From: Bacteroidales bacterium
Lineage (GTDB): Bacteria; Bacteroidota; Bacteroidia; Bacteroidales; CAIWKO01
Length of the DNA stretch: 42,618 nucleotides
Direction of reading: 5' to 3'
Assembly (NCBI GenBank): GCA_023228145.1
Contig: JALOBU010000024.1
Span: 1 to 42,618 of the forward strand
Position numbers and translations under genes: made by a program. Of this stretch, positions 16,282-25,188 are shown one piece after another (the first letter of the stretch is position 1; every line of letters begins with the position of its first letter). A model generated the notes under the pieces. The model searched no databases, was not told where the DNA came from, and was given only the letters and a program-made list of their open reading frames with translations.

Positions 16282-17154
16282 ATGAAAAAATTTGAAGAAT
16301 CCGAGCTTATTATTACTCCGGAGAATAAAATATACCACCTTAATTTGCATCCAGAAGACATTGCAGATGATATTATTGTAGTTGGTGATCCCGGAAGAGT
16401 TGGAAAAATATCCTGGCATTTTGACAGCATCGAACTTAGAGCTCAGAACAGGGAAATAGTAACCCATACAGGATATTTTGGCGGAAAGAGAATCACAGCC
16501 TTGTCAACAGGCATGGGCCCCGACAATATTGACATCGTGCTGAACGAGCTTGATGCACTTGCAAATATTGATTTTACCACACGTACTGTTAAACCTGTAT
16601 TACGAAAATTGAACATCATTCGTATTGGCACTTCAGGTGCTATGCAGAAAAATATTCCCATCGATTCGTTTGTTGCATCTTCATATGGACTTGGCATTGA
16701 CGGGGTTCTGAACTTTTATGAGAAACCTCAGAATGAGGTGGGTGATAAATTTACCGACGAGTTCATCCAACAGACAAAATGGCCTGCATTTCTTGCGAGA
16801 CCTTATGTGTTTCCAGCTTCTGAAGAGCTTTTAAAGAAAATAGCTTTTGATATGCAGCAGGGCATAACAGCTACGGCACCGGGTTTCTTCGGACCACAGG
16901 GCAGACAACTGCGTGCAGGACTAGCATTTCCGGACCTGAACGAAACACTGACAAGTTTCGAATTCCAAAGCAATAAAATTACAAACTTTGAAATGGAAAC
17001 CTCGGCATTATATGGATTGGGAAAACTTTTAGGACACGAAACCCTGACGATATGTGTAATCATTGCCAATCGCATTGCGAAACAATTCAGCAAGGATTAC
17101 AAGCCACTGATGGAAAAACTTATATTGACAGTACTGGAACGTATTACCAAATAA
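16282..17154 (+). CDS. Nucleoside phosphorylase (uridine phosphorylase-like)
   Basis: The protein belongs to the PNP/UDP phosphorylase family, which splits nucleosides with phosphate into base and (deoxy)ribose 1-phosphate in the cytoplasm. Of 290 residues, the motifs HLNLHPEDIADDIIVVGDPGRV (phosphate-binding GDPxR, about 36-41), STGMGPDNIDIVLNEL, IRIGTSGAMQ (about 110-119) and NFEMETSALYGL (ribose-binding Glu, about 236-247) match uridine phosphorylase. Nucleoside specificity cannot be fixed from sequence alone. The PfkB kinase gene begins seven bases after its stop, so the pair is an operon. The start is the ATG directly before MKKFEESELIITPE; an overlapping upstream ATG at 16272 is out of frame. 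Confidence 0.9.
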   Translation: MKKFEESELIITPENKIYHLNLHPEDIADDIIVVGDPGRVGKISWHFDSIELRAQNREIVTHTGYFGGKRITALSTGMGPDNIDIVLNELDALANIDFTTRTVKPVLRKLNIIRIGTSGAMQKNIPIDSFVASSYGLGIDGVLNFYEKPQNEVGDKFTDEFIQQTKWPAFLARPYVFPASEELLKKIAFDMQQGITATAPGFFGPQGRQLRAGLAFPDLNETLTSFEFQSNKITNFEMETSALYGLGKLLGHETLTICVIIANRIAKQFSKDYKPLMEKLILTVLERITK

Positions 17155-17161
17155 ACCGGAT

Positions 17162-18085
17162 ATGCGAAAAATATATTGCTTCGGCGAAGCCGTTTATGAC
17201 ATAATTTTTAAAAACGAAATCCCGGTTGAGGCTAAGCCCGGCGGCGCCATGCTCAACGTAGCTGTATCTCTTGGACGTCTCGGGCTTCCCGTGTATTTTG
17301 TCGGCGACTTTGCCAACGACAGGGTAGGGAATATTATTAAAAAATTTCTTAAAGAAAATAATGTAGATACAACCTACATCACCATGTATACCAACGCCAA
17401 ATCGCGTATTGCATTAGCATTTCTGGACGAAAAAAACAATGCCGACTATTCTTTTTATAAAATACGAATTGAAGATAAACCCTATATAAATTTTCCCGAA
17501 CTTCAGCAGGACGATATTCTTTTGTTCGGCTCGTATTATGCCATCAAGCCCGAAATAAGAACGATGGTTTCGGAATTTATTCATCAATCAAATCAAAAAA
17601 ATGCGCTGATAGTTTACGACCCTAATTTCCGACTTGCGCATCTTAATATGCTCGAACAACTTAAACCCTTTATCGAGGAAAATATTTCTATAGCTGATAT
17701 TACAAAAGGTTCTGATGAGGATTTTAAAAATATTTTTCAAATCGAAGATGCTGGAGCGACTTATAATTTGTTAAAAAAACTCGGAAGTAAATCTTTAATA
17801 TATACACGAAACCGTAATGGGGTGGATTTGCAAACCTATGATTTTGAGAGTCATGTGCCGGCTATTGGTGTCAAACCCATCAGCACAGTGGGCGCCGGCG
17901 ATACTTTTACAGCGGGGATGGCCTACTGGATGTACAAAAATAAAATTGATAAAATAAAGCTGCAAAGACTCTCACTGGATGAATATAACAAGATGATAAC
18001 TATGGCTGTGCGTTTTGCTACGGATGTATGTTTGAGTTATGATAATTATATTTCTTATCATTTCAGGGATGAACTGATAAAATAA
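17162..18085 (+). CDS. PfkB-family carbohydrate kinase
   Basis: This ribokinase/fructokinase-type enzyme has 307 residues. Family marks are FGEAVYDIIF near the start, PGGAMLNVAVSLGRLGLP (about 26-43, sugar binding) and ISTVGAGDTFTAGMAYW (about 240-256), where the Asp of GAGD is the catalytic base. The substrate could be fructose, ribose or a nucleoside. Its position in an operon with a nucleoside phosphorylase favours a pentose- or nucleoside-related substrate, but this is inference. Cytoplasmic; no signal sequence. Confidence 0.9.
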   Translation: MRKIYCFGEAVYDIIFKNEIPVEAKPGGAMLNVAVSLGRLGLPVYFVGDFANDRVGNIIKKFLKENNVDTTYITMYTNAKSRIALAFLDEKNNADYSFYKIRIEDKPYINFPELQQDDILLFGSYYAIKPEIRTMVSEFIHQSNQKNALIVYDPNFRLAHLNMLEQLKPFIEENISIADITKGSDEDFKNIFQIEDAGATYNLLKKLGSKSLIYTRNRNGVDLQTYDFESHVPAIGVKPISTVGAGDTFTAGMAYWMYKNKIDKIKLQRLSLDEYNKMITMAVRFATDVCLSYDNYISYHFRDELIK

Positions 18086-18152
18086 TAATGTAAAAATATT
18101 TCATTCACCAAGTTTTTGTTTAGTAAATGCGTTTGATAATTAAACTGAGTCT

Positions 18153-18722
18153 ATGAAGCCGGGTAAGGAGCTGAAGGAGATAGTGGATTTGTGCAGAGAA
18201 AATAATTCGGCTGCTCAGGAAAAGCTTTATAAAATGTTTTATGGTGCGATGATGAATATTTGTTTGCGTTATTCAAGAAGCGAAGATGATGCCCTGGAGG
18301 TTTTGAATACCGGTTTTTTAAAAGTTTTTCAAAATCTTGACAAATATCAGGGAGAAGGAGATTATTTATATGCGTGGATACGAAAAATAATGGTAAATAC
18401 AGCGCTTGACAAGATACGCTTTGAAAAAAACCGCTATTATAATACAGTTCCTCTCAACATTAACAACGATTCTTCGCACATAGAAAACGAAGCTTTGAGC
18501 AAGCTTGGGGAAGAAGACCTCATCAAAATGATACAGGACCTACCTCCGGCCAGCCGCTCCGTGTTTAATATGTATGTTTTTGAGAATTTTAATCATAAAG
18601 AAATAGGGAAAGCCCTTAACATAACCGAAAGCACTTCGCAATGGCATTTGCTTAATGCAAGGCGCATATTAATGAACAGGATTTTAAAACTTAACCGTAA
18701 GGAGACCATCATAAATGGATAA
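18153..18722 (+). CDS. ECF-type RNA polymerase sigma factor
   Basis: The 189 residues contain sigma region 2 (about 20-90: YKMFYGAMMNICLRYSRSEDDALEV, then DYLYAWIRKIMVNTALDKIR) and region 4 with a helix-turn-helix (about 130-180: LPPASRSVFNMYVFENF, HKEIGKALNITESTSQWHL, ARRIL). It should direct RNA polymerase to a small regulon. The last eight bases overlap the start of the next gene, which begins with an anti-sigma-like cytoplasmic segment, so the two are coupled and the neighbour is the expected regulator. I could not identify its own promoter in the 67-base gap upstream. Confidence 0.93.
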   Translation: MKPGKELKEIVDLCRENNSAAQEKLYKMFYGAMMNICLRYSRSEDDALEVLNTGFLKVFQNLDKYQGEGDYLYAWIRKIMVNTALDKIRFEKNRYYNTVPLNINNDSSHIENEALSKLGEEDLIKMIQDLPPASRSVFNMYVFENFNHKEIGKALNITESTSQWHLLNARRILMNRILKLNRKETIING

Positions 18723-20487
18723 AGAAAATAATATTGACAAATTGTTCAAAGAGAAGCTGGCTGAATACAAGCCGGATTTTGTCCCCGAGCACTGGCAGAT
18801 GATGAAAGCGGCCATAGCAAACCCTCGTAATTCGGGCATTGCCGGGACAGGGAAAAATACCGCCAATTTACTTCTTATCATCTCCGCTATCATCATCGTT
18901 TCCATGGGTATTTTCACCTATGTGCTTTCGGAAAAACTCAGGCTGGAAGGAAACAATGATAAATTAACTGGACAATTTTCCATAGAAAAAAATAATAATA
19001 CGTTTGTGGAAAATGTGATGAATAATTCATCTCCGGAAAATATCACATCAGGCAATAACGAAATTTATAAAAATGCAAACGAAAAGAATAATGGTTTGTC
19101 TGATGAAAACTTTTCGTCAGATGATGATAAAAATGCCAGCGATGTTATAAATGCAGGTAATGCTGCAAATAAAACAAACAAAGCAGGCAGGCATGATAAT
19201 ATTGCGATTACAAATAATTATACAGGAAAGGTAAAAAACAATTCGGGTGACAATAATAATACTTTAACAAAAGAGAATTTAACATCGGGAAATACTGAAA
19301 ATAATAAGAATAATTTACAGGAAGAAAACATTCAAATTATAAAAGATAAAGATAAGGATGTAACTTTTCCGGAATACCAGCCTGTAAATAACGCTGAAGA
19401 TATTGACAACAGTGGAAAAGAAATGAATGATATAGTTTTACTGGAGCCGCAGAAAGCAGATGAAACAGTCCAAAATGAGGAAGTGAAAAACAGTGATGAT
19501 AATGTTTCTAGCGTTATTGACGATTACAATTCAAAAAAACAACAAGCTGAAGCCAGAAAAAAATTGCAATCGGAACGTAATGCGAAAAGAGGCAGTAAGT
19601 CGAAAGTAAACCTGGAGACTCCTCCGGATTATAAGATAGGCATATTAAATAATTTTGAAGCCAATCCTGCTTATGCCGGCTACAATCAGAGGCACACCAT
19701 CTCGGTGAGTACTATGGTTTATAAGCCTTTATACAAACCGGGTAATGACTTTAACGTACCATTCGGATATAAGCTGGCTTACGATTTAACTTTTGGCAAG
19801 AGAAAAAATTTCGGAGCAGGAATAGATTATAGCAGGTTTATTGGGGGAGCAGGGGGGTCGTTGTCTGTTGACATGAGTTTTTCATATCGTTTTACACTTG
19901 CACCATACCATTATCTGCGTGTGGGAGCAACTGCCACTTTTTTGTCGCTGGATGTCAACAATACTTCTTTAACATTTTCAGATATGATAGATAATCATCA
20001 TGGTTTTGTTTTCGGTACTAACGAGATATTTCCTGGCAAGACAGCCCAGAACAAATTTGATTTAGGTGTCGGTGTTTGGTACAGTTGGGAATCATTATAT
20101 GTGGGCTTGTCTGCCAATCACCTGACATCGCCGGAAGCTGGACTAGTATCTTTGTATCGTATTCCACGTGAGTACATGCTTTCAGCAGGTTATGCCCTGA
20201 AGTTTGGCGACAACTTTGGCATGTTGCCGGCCATCGAAATGCTTTGTGATGAAAAGACGTTTCGTTTTACTCCTGCAGCATTGTTTACATACAAACGCTG
20301 GCTGCTGTTCGGCGCCGAATTTCGCAACCTGAAGAATGCAGGCATCATACTTGGATTTAATATAAAGGATAATGTAATTATTAACCTGCATACCGGCTTA
20401 CCGATGAATAAAATTCTTATTCAAAACTTTGGGATTATTGATTATGCCGGAATCAATGTCCGCCTGCAGTTCGGAGGGAAAAGATAA
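18715..20487 (+). CDS. Anti-sigma-like / transmembrane / PorP-SprF barrel fusion protein
   Basis: The 590 residues fall into four parts. Residues 1-50 are cytoplasmic, with IDKLFKEKLAEYKPDFVPEHWQMM, the short acidic/Trp pattern seen at the start of Bacteroidota anti-sigma-type proteins. Residues 51-71 are a single membrane helix (NLLLIISAIIIVSMGIFTYVL). Residues 72 to about 305 are an Asn/Asp/Lys-rich, low-complexity and presumably disordered linker. Residues 308-590 are a PorP/SprF-type T9SS outer-membrane barrel, starting with NNFEANPAYAGYNQRHTISV, with alternating strands and a typical length for that family. If correct, the protein spans inner membrane, periplasm and outer membrane. It overlaps the sigma-factor gene and precedes a type B T9SS protein. 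The anti-sigma role is inferred from position and the N-terminal pattern; the barrel assignment is firmer. Confidence 0.82.
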   Translation: MDKENNIDKLFKEKLAEYKPDFVPEHWQMMKAAIANPRNSGIAGTGKNTANLLLIISAIIIVSMGIFTYVLSEKLRLEGNNDKLTGQFSIEKNNNTFVENVMNNSSPENITSGNNEIYKNANEKNNGLSDENFSSDDDKNASDVINAGNAANKTNKAGRHDNIAITNNYTGKVKNNSGDNNNTLTKENLTSGNTENNKNNLQEENIQIIKDKDKDVTFPEYQPVNNAEDIDNSGKEMNDIVLLEPQKADETVQNEEVKNSDDNVSSVIDDYNSKKQQAEARKKLQSERNAKRGSKSKVNLETPPDYKIGILNNFEANPAYAGYNQRHTISVSTMVYKPLYKPGNDFNVPFGYKLAYDLTFGKRKNFGAGIDYSRFIGGAGGSLSVDMSFSYRFTLAPYHYLRVGATATFLSLDVNNTSLTFSDMIDNHHGFVFGTNEIFPGKTAQNKFDLGVGVWYSWESLYVGLSANHLTSPEAGLVSLYRIPREYMLSAGYALKFGDNFGMLPAIEMLCDEKTFRFTPAALFTYKRWLLFGAEFRNLKNAGIILGFNIKDNVIINLHTGLPMNKILIQNFGIIDYAGINVRLQFGGKR

Positions 20488-20500
20488 TAATAGGAAAGCT

Positions 20501-21103
20501 ATGAAGAAACATAATAAAATAGTTTTGTTTGCTTTGTTTTTTCTGATGACATTCATTGCCTTTTCCTGTAAAAAACAAGACACCCCCACCCCGGAGCCTA
20601 TATATGATACCTTGCTTGTCAATGCTCCCGGAATGTTTTACGATATGAGCGAAAATACCATACTCACACTGGATGCTACCATACCGGAAGCAACATCTTA
20701 CCTTTGGCTGCCGGGAAACTTATCCACACCTACCATAACCATAAGAGACGAAGGATATTATGAGGTTACTATCATCACTCCATCTCAGCAATACGATTAT
20801 CAGGTGACTGTGGTTTATAACGGAAGCGATTGCTATATTCCCAACTCATTTACTCCCAATAACGACATGTTAAACGATACTTGGAGGCCATATTTCTATA
20901 ATATAAGCACGGAGAATTACTACCTGTATGTTTATAATGCTGATAACGTGAAATTATTCACAACCGAAGACCCTTTGCAGGCCTGGGACGGGAAATATCA
21001 CGGTCAGCTGATGCCGGCTGGATATTATTACTACGTGATAAATTATCAGACAATTTCAGGAGATTCTAAGACAAAAAACGGAATGCTGCAATTGGTTTTA
21101 TAG
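20501..21103 (+). CDS. Small lipoprotein with type B T9SS C-terminal domain
   Basis: From the ATG 13 bases after the barrel gene the protein has 200 residues; longer frames starting at 20429 overlap that gene and are not preferred. A signal peptide ends in a lipobox (FIAFSC, Cys at about 23). Residues 45-110 look like a small PKD/Ig-like domain (SYLWLPGNLSTPTITI, DEGYYEVTI). Residues about 118-200 form a gliding-motility-type (type B) sorting domain: CYIPNSFTPNNDMLNDTW, YLYVYNADNVKLF, AWDGKYHGQLMPAGYYYYVINY. Type B cargo is known to depend on SprF/PorP partners often encoded beside it, which fits the barrel encoded just upstream. It is probably surface-exposed. Confidence 0.88.
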   Translation: MKKHNKIVLFALFFLMTFIAFSCKKQDTPTPEPIYDTLLVNAPGMFYDMSENTILTLDATIPEATSYLWLPGNLSTPTITIRDEGYYEVTIITPSQQYDYQVTVVYNGSDCYIPNSFTPNNDMLNDTWRPYFYNISTENYYLYVYNADNVKLFTTEDPLQAWDGKYHGQLMPAGYYYYVINYQTISGDSKTKNGMLQLVL

Positions 21104-21167
21104 TTTAAAGTTCAGAGCAAATAAGTTATTGTTTCGGGTTTTAACAAACATATTAATAAAAATGGCC

Positions 21168-21283
21168 GGTTGTGCTATTAAATTATGAAATCTCACTATT
21201 TCATATATACAAAATATGGACGGTTCAAATTTCGATTTAGCTCAATCCTGCCGTCAGAAAGTTATGAGCTAAATAGCACAACC
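21168..21283 (+). repeat. Branched inverted-repeat element before the OmpA gene
   Basis: Within the 301-base noncoding gap (21104-21404) three inverted repeats are arranged as a three-way junction. The outer arms are GGTTGTGCTATT (21168-21179) and AATAGCACAACC (21272-21283), a perfect 12 bases. Inside, TATGAAAT and ATTTCATA (about 21184-21203) form one hairpin. ATTTAGCTCA (starting about 21235) and TGAGCTAAAT (21265-21274) form a second, which shares three bases with the outer right arm. It could be a structured RNA, a terminator for the sigma cassette, or a small non-autonomous element. The rest of the gap is AT-rich with no gene. Confidence 0.75.
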
Positions 21284-21404
21284 AGTTAAAAAATATGTTA
21301 TTTGCGTTGTTAGTTATTGTTTTTTTATTTTTTAACCCAAAATCAATTCTAAAAAAAAAAGTAATATTTTTACTGCACAAAATACATTTAACAAACACAA
21401 AGCC

Positions 21405-22883
21405 ATGAAAAAACTTTTTGCACTTATCGTTATTTTGTTCACATGTTTTTATTTGTCATATGCACAAACAGCCGACAGAAAATGGAGCATGGGGATTCAC
21501 GGGGGCGCCTCGCAATATTGGGGAGACCTGGGCCATGGTTTTTACAGTTTCACCAAAGGTTGTTATTTCTTTGGGGGGCTGTCTGTTTCTCGTTATCTTG
21601 ACAGATTCTTCGACTTAACCCTGGCAGGTAACTACGGCAGTATCGGTTATGGCAAATCAAAGTCCATAAACCCTGCAACAGGCCCGTACATACATTCGTC
21701 ACTTTTAGATGTTGATTTAACGGCTCGTTTCAAATTTCTCGGAAACGATGAATTTAAATTGTCGCCCTATATTTTCTTCGGAATAGGTTATATGAACTTT
21801 AACGATAAACACAGTGATGAAACCTGGCATAATGTTGCTTTACCGACATGCGGTATCGGGCTTTCTTATCACTTTCTTCCTTATATGACACTGCGTTTTC
21901 AGGAAAAATTCATTTATTCTAACTACGACAAGGTTGACCACTATGCCCGCAAGGACGATGACAGTTATCTTCAGCACGACCTCAGCCTTGCTTTTAACTT
22001 TGGCAAAGCAAAAGACACAGATGCCGATGGCATACCTGACAAAGATGACAAATGTCCGGAGGTCAAAGGGCTGTTGAAATTCAGTGGCTGCCCCGACACT
22101 GACAATGATGGCGTTGTAGATAGCGATGATGCCTGCCCGGGCACATCCGAAAATGTTAAAGTGGATGCCAAAGGCTGCCCGCTGGATACTGACGGCGACG
22201 ACATTGCCGATTATTTAGATAAATGCCCGGAAGTGAAAGGCCTTGCAAAGTTTGCTGGCTGCCCCGACACCGACAATGACGGCGTTATAGATAAAGACGA
22301 CCAATGCCCCGGAACGCCTGAAAATGTAAAGGTGGATACCAGAGGTTGCCCGTTGGATAATGACAACGATGGTATTGTTGATTACCTTGACAAATGTCCC
22401 GATATCAAAGGCCTGAAAGAACTAGATGGTTGCCCCGACAAAGACGGCGACGGCATTCCCGATTATCTTGATAAATGCCCTGAAGTAAAAGGCATACCCG
22501 AAAACAAAGGCTGCCCCGAAGTGAAGCAGGAAGTGAAGGAAATATTCCGCAAAGCATTGCAGGGGATACAGTTTGAAACCGGCAAAGATGTCATACGTTC
22601 TGTGTCATACCCGATACTCAACAATGTGGTAAATATCATGAAGGAGAACAAGGAGTACAACCTTATCATTAACGGGCACACCGATAACGTAGGCGATGAT
22701 GCTTCAAACATGCTATTATCGCAAAAACGTGCTGACGCTGTAAAGGGCTACCTGGTGAACAAAGGAATTGATGCAGCACGCATGAAAGCTTTTGGCTATG
22801 GCGAGACCAAACCGGTTGAAGATAACAGCACTGCTTCCGGACGCGCCAAAAACAGGCGTGTTGAGTTTGTGGTGGAGTTTTAA
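21405..22883 (+). CDS. OmpA-family outer-membrane protein with thrombospondin type 3 repeats
   Basis: The 492 residues have a signal peptide (1-20) and an eight-strand-type outer-membrane barrel (about 21-195). Calcium-binding thrombospondin type 3 repeats follow (about 198-375), with repeated DxDxDGxxDxxDxCP units such as DTDNDGVVDSDDACPG. A C-terminal OmpA-like peptidoglycan-binding domain closes the protein (about 380-492, IINGHTDNVGDDASNMLLS, RAKNRRVEFVVEF). It anchors the outer membrane to peptidoglycan. At DNA level the TSP3 block is internally repetitive. It is separated from the sigma cassette by the branched repeat; whether that sigma factor controls it is unknown. Confidence 0.95.
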   Translation: MKKLFALIVILFTCFYLSYAQTADRKWSMGIHGGASQYWGDLGHGFYSFTKGCYFFGGLSVSRYLDRFFDLTLAGNYGSIGYGKSKSINPATGPYIHSSLLDVDLTARFKFLGNDEFKLSPYIFFGIGYMNFNDKHSDETWHNVALPTCGIGLSYHFLPYMTLRFQEKFIYSNYDKVDHYARKDDDSYLQHDLSLAFNFGKAKDTDADGIPDKDDKCPEVKGLLKFSGCPDTDNDGVVDSDDACPGTSENVKVDAKGCPLDTDGDDIADYLDKCPEVKGLAKFAGCPDTDNDGVIDKDDQCPGTPENVKVDTRGCPLDNDNDGIVDYLDKCPDIKGLKELDGCPDKDGDGIPDYLDKCPEVKGIPENKGCPEVKQEVKEIFRKALQGIQFETGKDVIRSVSYPILNNVVNIMKENKEYNLIINGHTDNVGDDASNMLLSQKRADAVKGYLVNKGIDAARMKAFGYGETKPVEDNSTASGRAKNRRVEFVVEF

Positions 22884-22920
22884 GTATGATTCGGTAAAAA
22901 ACTTTTAAGCTCATTGCGGT

Positions 22921-22948
22921 ATTACAAATAATCAATGTTGTTTGTAAT
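22921..22948. terminator. Possible terminator hairpin between convergent genes
   Basis: Arms of eleven bases, ATTACAAATAA and TTGTTTGTAAT, contain one wobble pair and enclose a six-base loop. They sit between the OmpA gene and the convergent protease gene. There is no T-run on either strand, so the call is tentative. Confidence 0.4.
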
Positions 22949-22976
22949 GGAAGGAATTATTGCAAGCTATTGTTGA

Positions 22977-25172
22977 TTACTGCTTAATAAATTTTATATT
23001 TTTTCTGCTTATGGTATCAATAATTTCAACAAAGTAAATTCCTGAATTCAGTCCGCTAATATCAATGGTATTTCTGTTGTTCAAATTATGAGTGGCTACC
23101 GGCTGCCCTAAAGAATTGTAAATGTTCACGGTCAGCGATGATGATGTTACATCGCCCAGCAGATAAATGATATTCTCTGCAGGGTTTGGATAGACTAAGA
23201 AATTTGATTCTGCATTATTTTCATTTATTCCTGCATAAGCCATCTTCACTGCCCTCCAGGCGTGTATTTTTCCCCATCCCCAGCGGTAGCTTCCCGTGTC
23301 AGGAATAGCTCCTGTGCGATTATCTTCGCGTGCCGTCTGAATAATGATATCTTTTACTTGTTCGGGAGTCAGGCTTGGATTGGCCTGCAACATCAAAGCA
23401 ACAATGCCGGTTACCATAGGTGATGACATAGATGTGCCAGAGAAGCCCATAAATTTATATGTTCTCCCGCCAAATTCAACTGTAGTTACAGGATTAGGGT
23501 AGCTGCCGTTGGTGAATGATGACAAGGATGAAATAACTCCCACTCCGGGGGCAGAAATATCGGGTTTAAGCCTTCCATCGAATGTAGGTCCATAACTTGA
23601 GAAGGAAGCTAAAGTTCCCCCATACAAATTTCCGCCGGCATAGTATTCGGAATTATAAGCTGCAACACTGATGATGCTTTGTGAACAGGCAGGTTCTCCT
23701 ACACCGCAATAATAATCGCCGTTCACCCAACCGGGCTGGGCATTGGAAAAAGCTGAACCCCAGTTGCCGACATCATTTATGAGTTCGATCACATTCCAGC
23801 AGTTTATTACTCCGGAATCAGCAGAGGCGAAAAGCACTATTTTGTATGTGCCTGTTTTCAGGTTACGTATCCGTATGCGCATATGCGGCCGGTTGTTCAA
23901 TGGATTTGAAGAATCACTGGAAATATTGTAAAAGATGGTGTCGGCGCCAATAATAATGCTGTCCTCAATGTAATAAACAGAAGAATCGGCGGTTGAATAA
24001 AAAGATGATTGATCAAGTAGGCTATACGATGTATTGTATACTTTCAAGCTTACATCAAACTTATGCTCTGGTTCACCCCATATGGTTACCGACTGCCCCC
24101 ACATTTTTGGATAATAGGAGTAACTGTCGAAATTCACCTGTGTTCTCAACGTGTCGCTGATACCATTAAATGAATGTGCCAGATGAAATTTTACATCGCC
24201 GTTGTTCCCGGCAGCGGCAACAAAGACCACACCCTGTAATGACAGTTGGTCAATAGCCTGGCTTAACAATGATGTGCCGTCAAGGTTGCCGGCATAGTAA
24301 AGCCCCCAGCTTTGGTTTATCACTAAACGCTTGATTACACTTGATGCATAATCTGCCATCCAGTTGTAAGCATCCAGCACTGCCGCCATGTCAACCAGGA
24401 AAGTAGCCATAAGATATTCGGCCTCGTATGCTACACCGCGATATATGGTACCCGCACCGCTGCCGCCGCAGATGCCTGCCACATGTGAAGCGTGTGTGGC
24501 CCATTCATAAACATTAAATGTGTCGCACTGTGCCAACAGCAGGTCTGCCTCTCCTGCAATCTCAGTTCCATAAGAAAAGCCTGCAGGTGGCGGCCCCGCA
24601 TTGCGAAACTGATCCCATGCTTTTACAATGCGTGTATGCGACAATGTGGTGTCATAAAACATCGGATGTGTATAATCAAAACCCCAGTCGGTGATGCCGA
24701 TAAGGACATCTTTGCCTGTAAATGGCATAGGAAGGTCAATACCTTGCCACACACTATCTACACGGGTATCTTTTACAGCACGATTTAGGGCTGGGGATAT
24801 TTTTCCGGCAACCTCAAGGTATGAAATGCCGGGGAGTTTACTGATCATGTGAATTTTTTTCAGCGGGATGCGCAGCGTGATAATGTCTCCTGTTCGTGAC
24901 CCAATTTTCATACCTTCAGTTTCCAGGATAGTTTGATTAAATTGTTCGTTGACAAGTGCAAGGCAGGATATATAATAAACCCCGTTGCGCTTTGTTATTG
25001 CATATTTGTTGCAGATATCGCTGTCCGGAATATTATCCGTTTTTGACATTGATTTGTTAAGGTCGGCCAGAAAAATCATAGTTTCTGCCGAAATGCGTGT
25101 TTGTGCAAATATCTTAACAGTTCCTGTCAGAATTATAAGCAACAGGAAAAAGAGTTTAATAAAACGAATCAT
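22977..25172 (-). CDS. Secreted subtilisin-like serine protease (S8) with T9SS domain
   Basis: Starting at the ATG before MIRFIKLFFLLLIILTG the protein has 731 residues; a longer frame from 25217 would overlap the upstream gene and displace the signal peptide. The catalytic triad is visible: Asp162 in GITDWGFDYTHP, His227 in ATHASHVAGICGG, and Ser near 580 in GFSGTSMSSPMVTG. Asn in VAAAGNNGD supplies the oxyanion hole. A region of about 160 residues between the Asn and Ser blocks looks like an inserted beta domain. The end (about 655-731, FLVYPNPAENIIYL) is a T9SS type A domain. It degrades proteins outside the cell. Only 16 bases separate it from the nuclease gene upstream, indicating an operon. 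Confidence 0.94.
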   Translation of the reverse strand: MIRFIKLFFLLLIILTGTVKIFAQTRISAETMIFLADLNKSMSKTDNIPDSDICNKYAITKRNGVYYISCLALVNEQFNQTILETEGMKIGSRTGDIITLRIPLKKIHMISKLPGISYLEVAGKISPALNRAVKDTRVDSVWQGIDLPMPFTGKDVLIGITDWGFDYTHPMFYDTTLSHTRIVKAWDQFRNAGPPPAGFSYGTEIAGEADLLLAQCDTFNVYEWATHASHVAGICGGSGAGTIYRGVAYEAEYLMATFLVDMAAVLDAYNWMADYASSVIKRLVINQSWGLYYAGNLDGTSLLSQAIDQLSLQGVVFVAAAGNNGDVKFHLAHSFNGISDTLRTQVNFDSYSYYPKMWGQSVTIWGEPEHKFDVSLKVYNTSYSLLDQSSFYSTADSSVYYIEDSIIIGADTIFYNISSDSSNPLNNRPHMRIRIRNLKTGTYKIVLFASADSGVINCWNVIELINDVGNWGSAFSNAQPGWVNGDYYCGVGEPACSQSIISVAAYNSEYYAGGNLYGGTLASFSSYGPTFDGRLKPDISAPGVGVISSLSSFTNGSYPNPVTTVEFGGRTYKFMGFSGTSMSSPMVTGIVALMLQANPSLTPEQVKDIIIQTAREDNRTGAIPDTGSYRWGWGKIHAWRAVKMAYAGINENNAESNFLVYPNPAENIIYLLGDVTSSSLTVNIYNSLGQPVATHNLNNRNTIDISGLNSGIYFVEIIDTISRKNIKFIKQ

Positions 25173-25188
25173 AATATTTTTTAAATAA

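Noticed and set aside
21971..22530. Tandem DNA repeats as a possible CRISPR or mobile repeat
   Set aside because: The repetition is explained by in-frame thrombospondin type 3 coding repeats in the OmpA-family gene.
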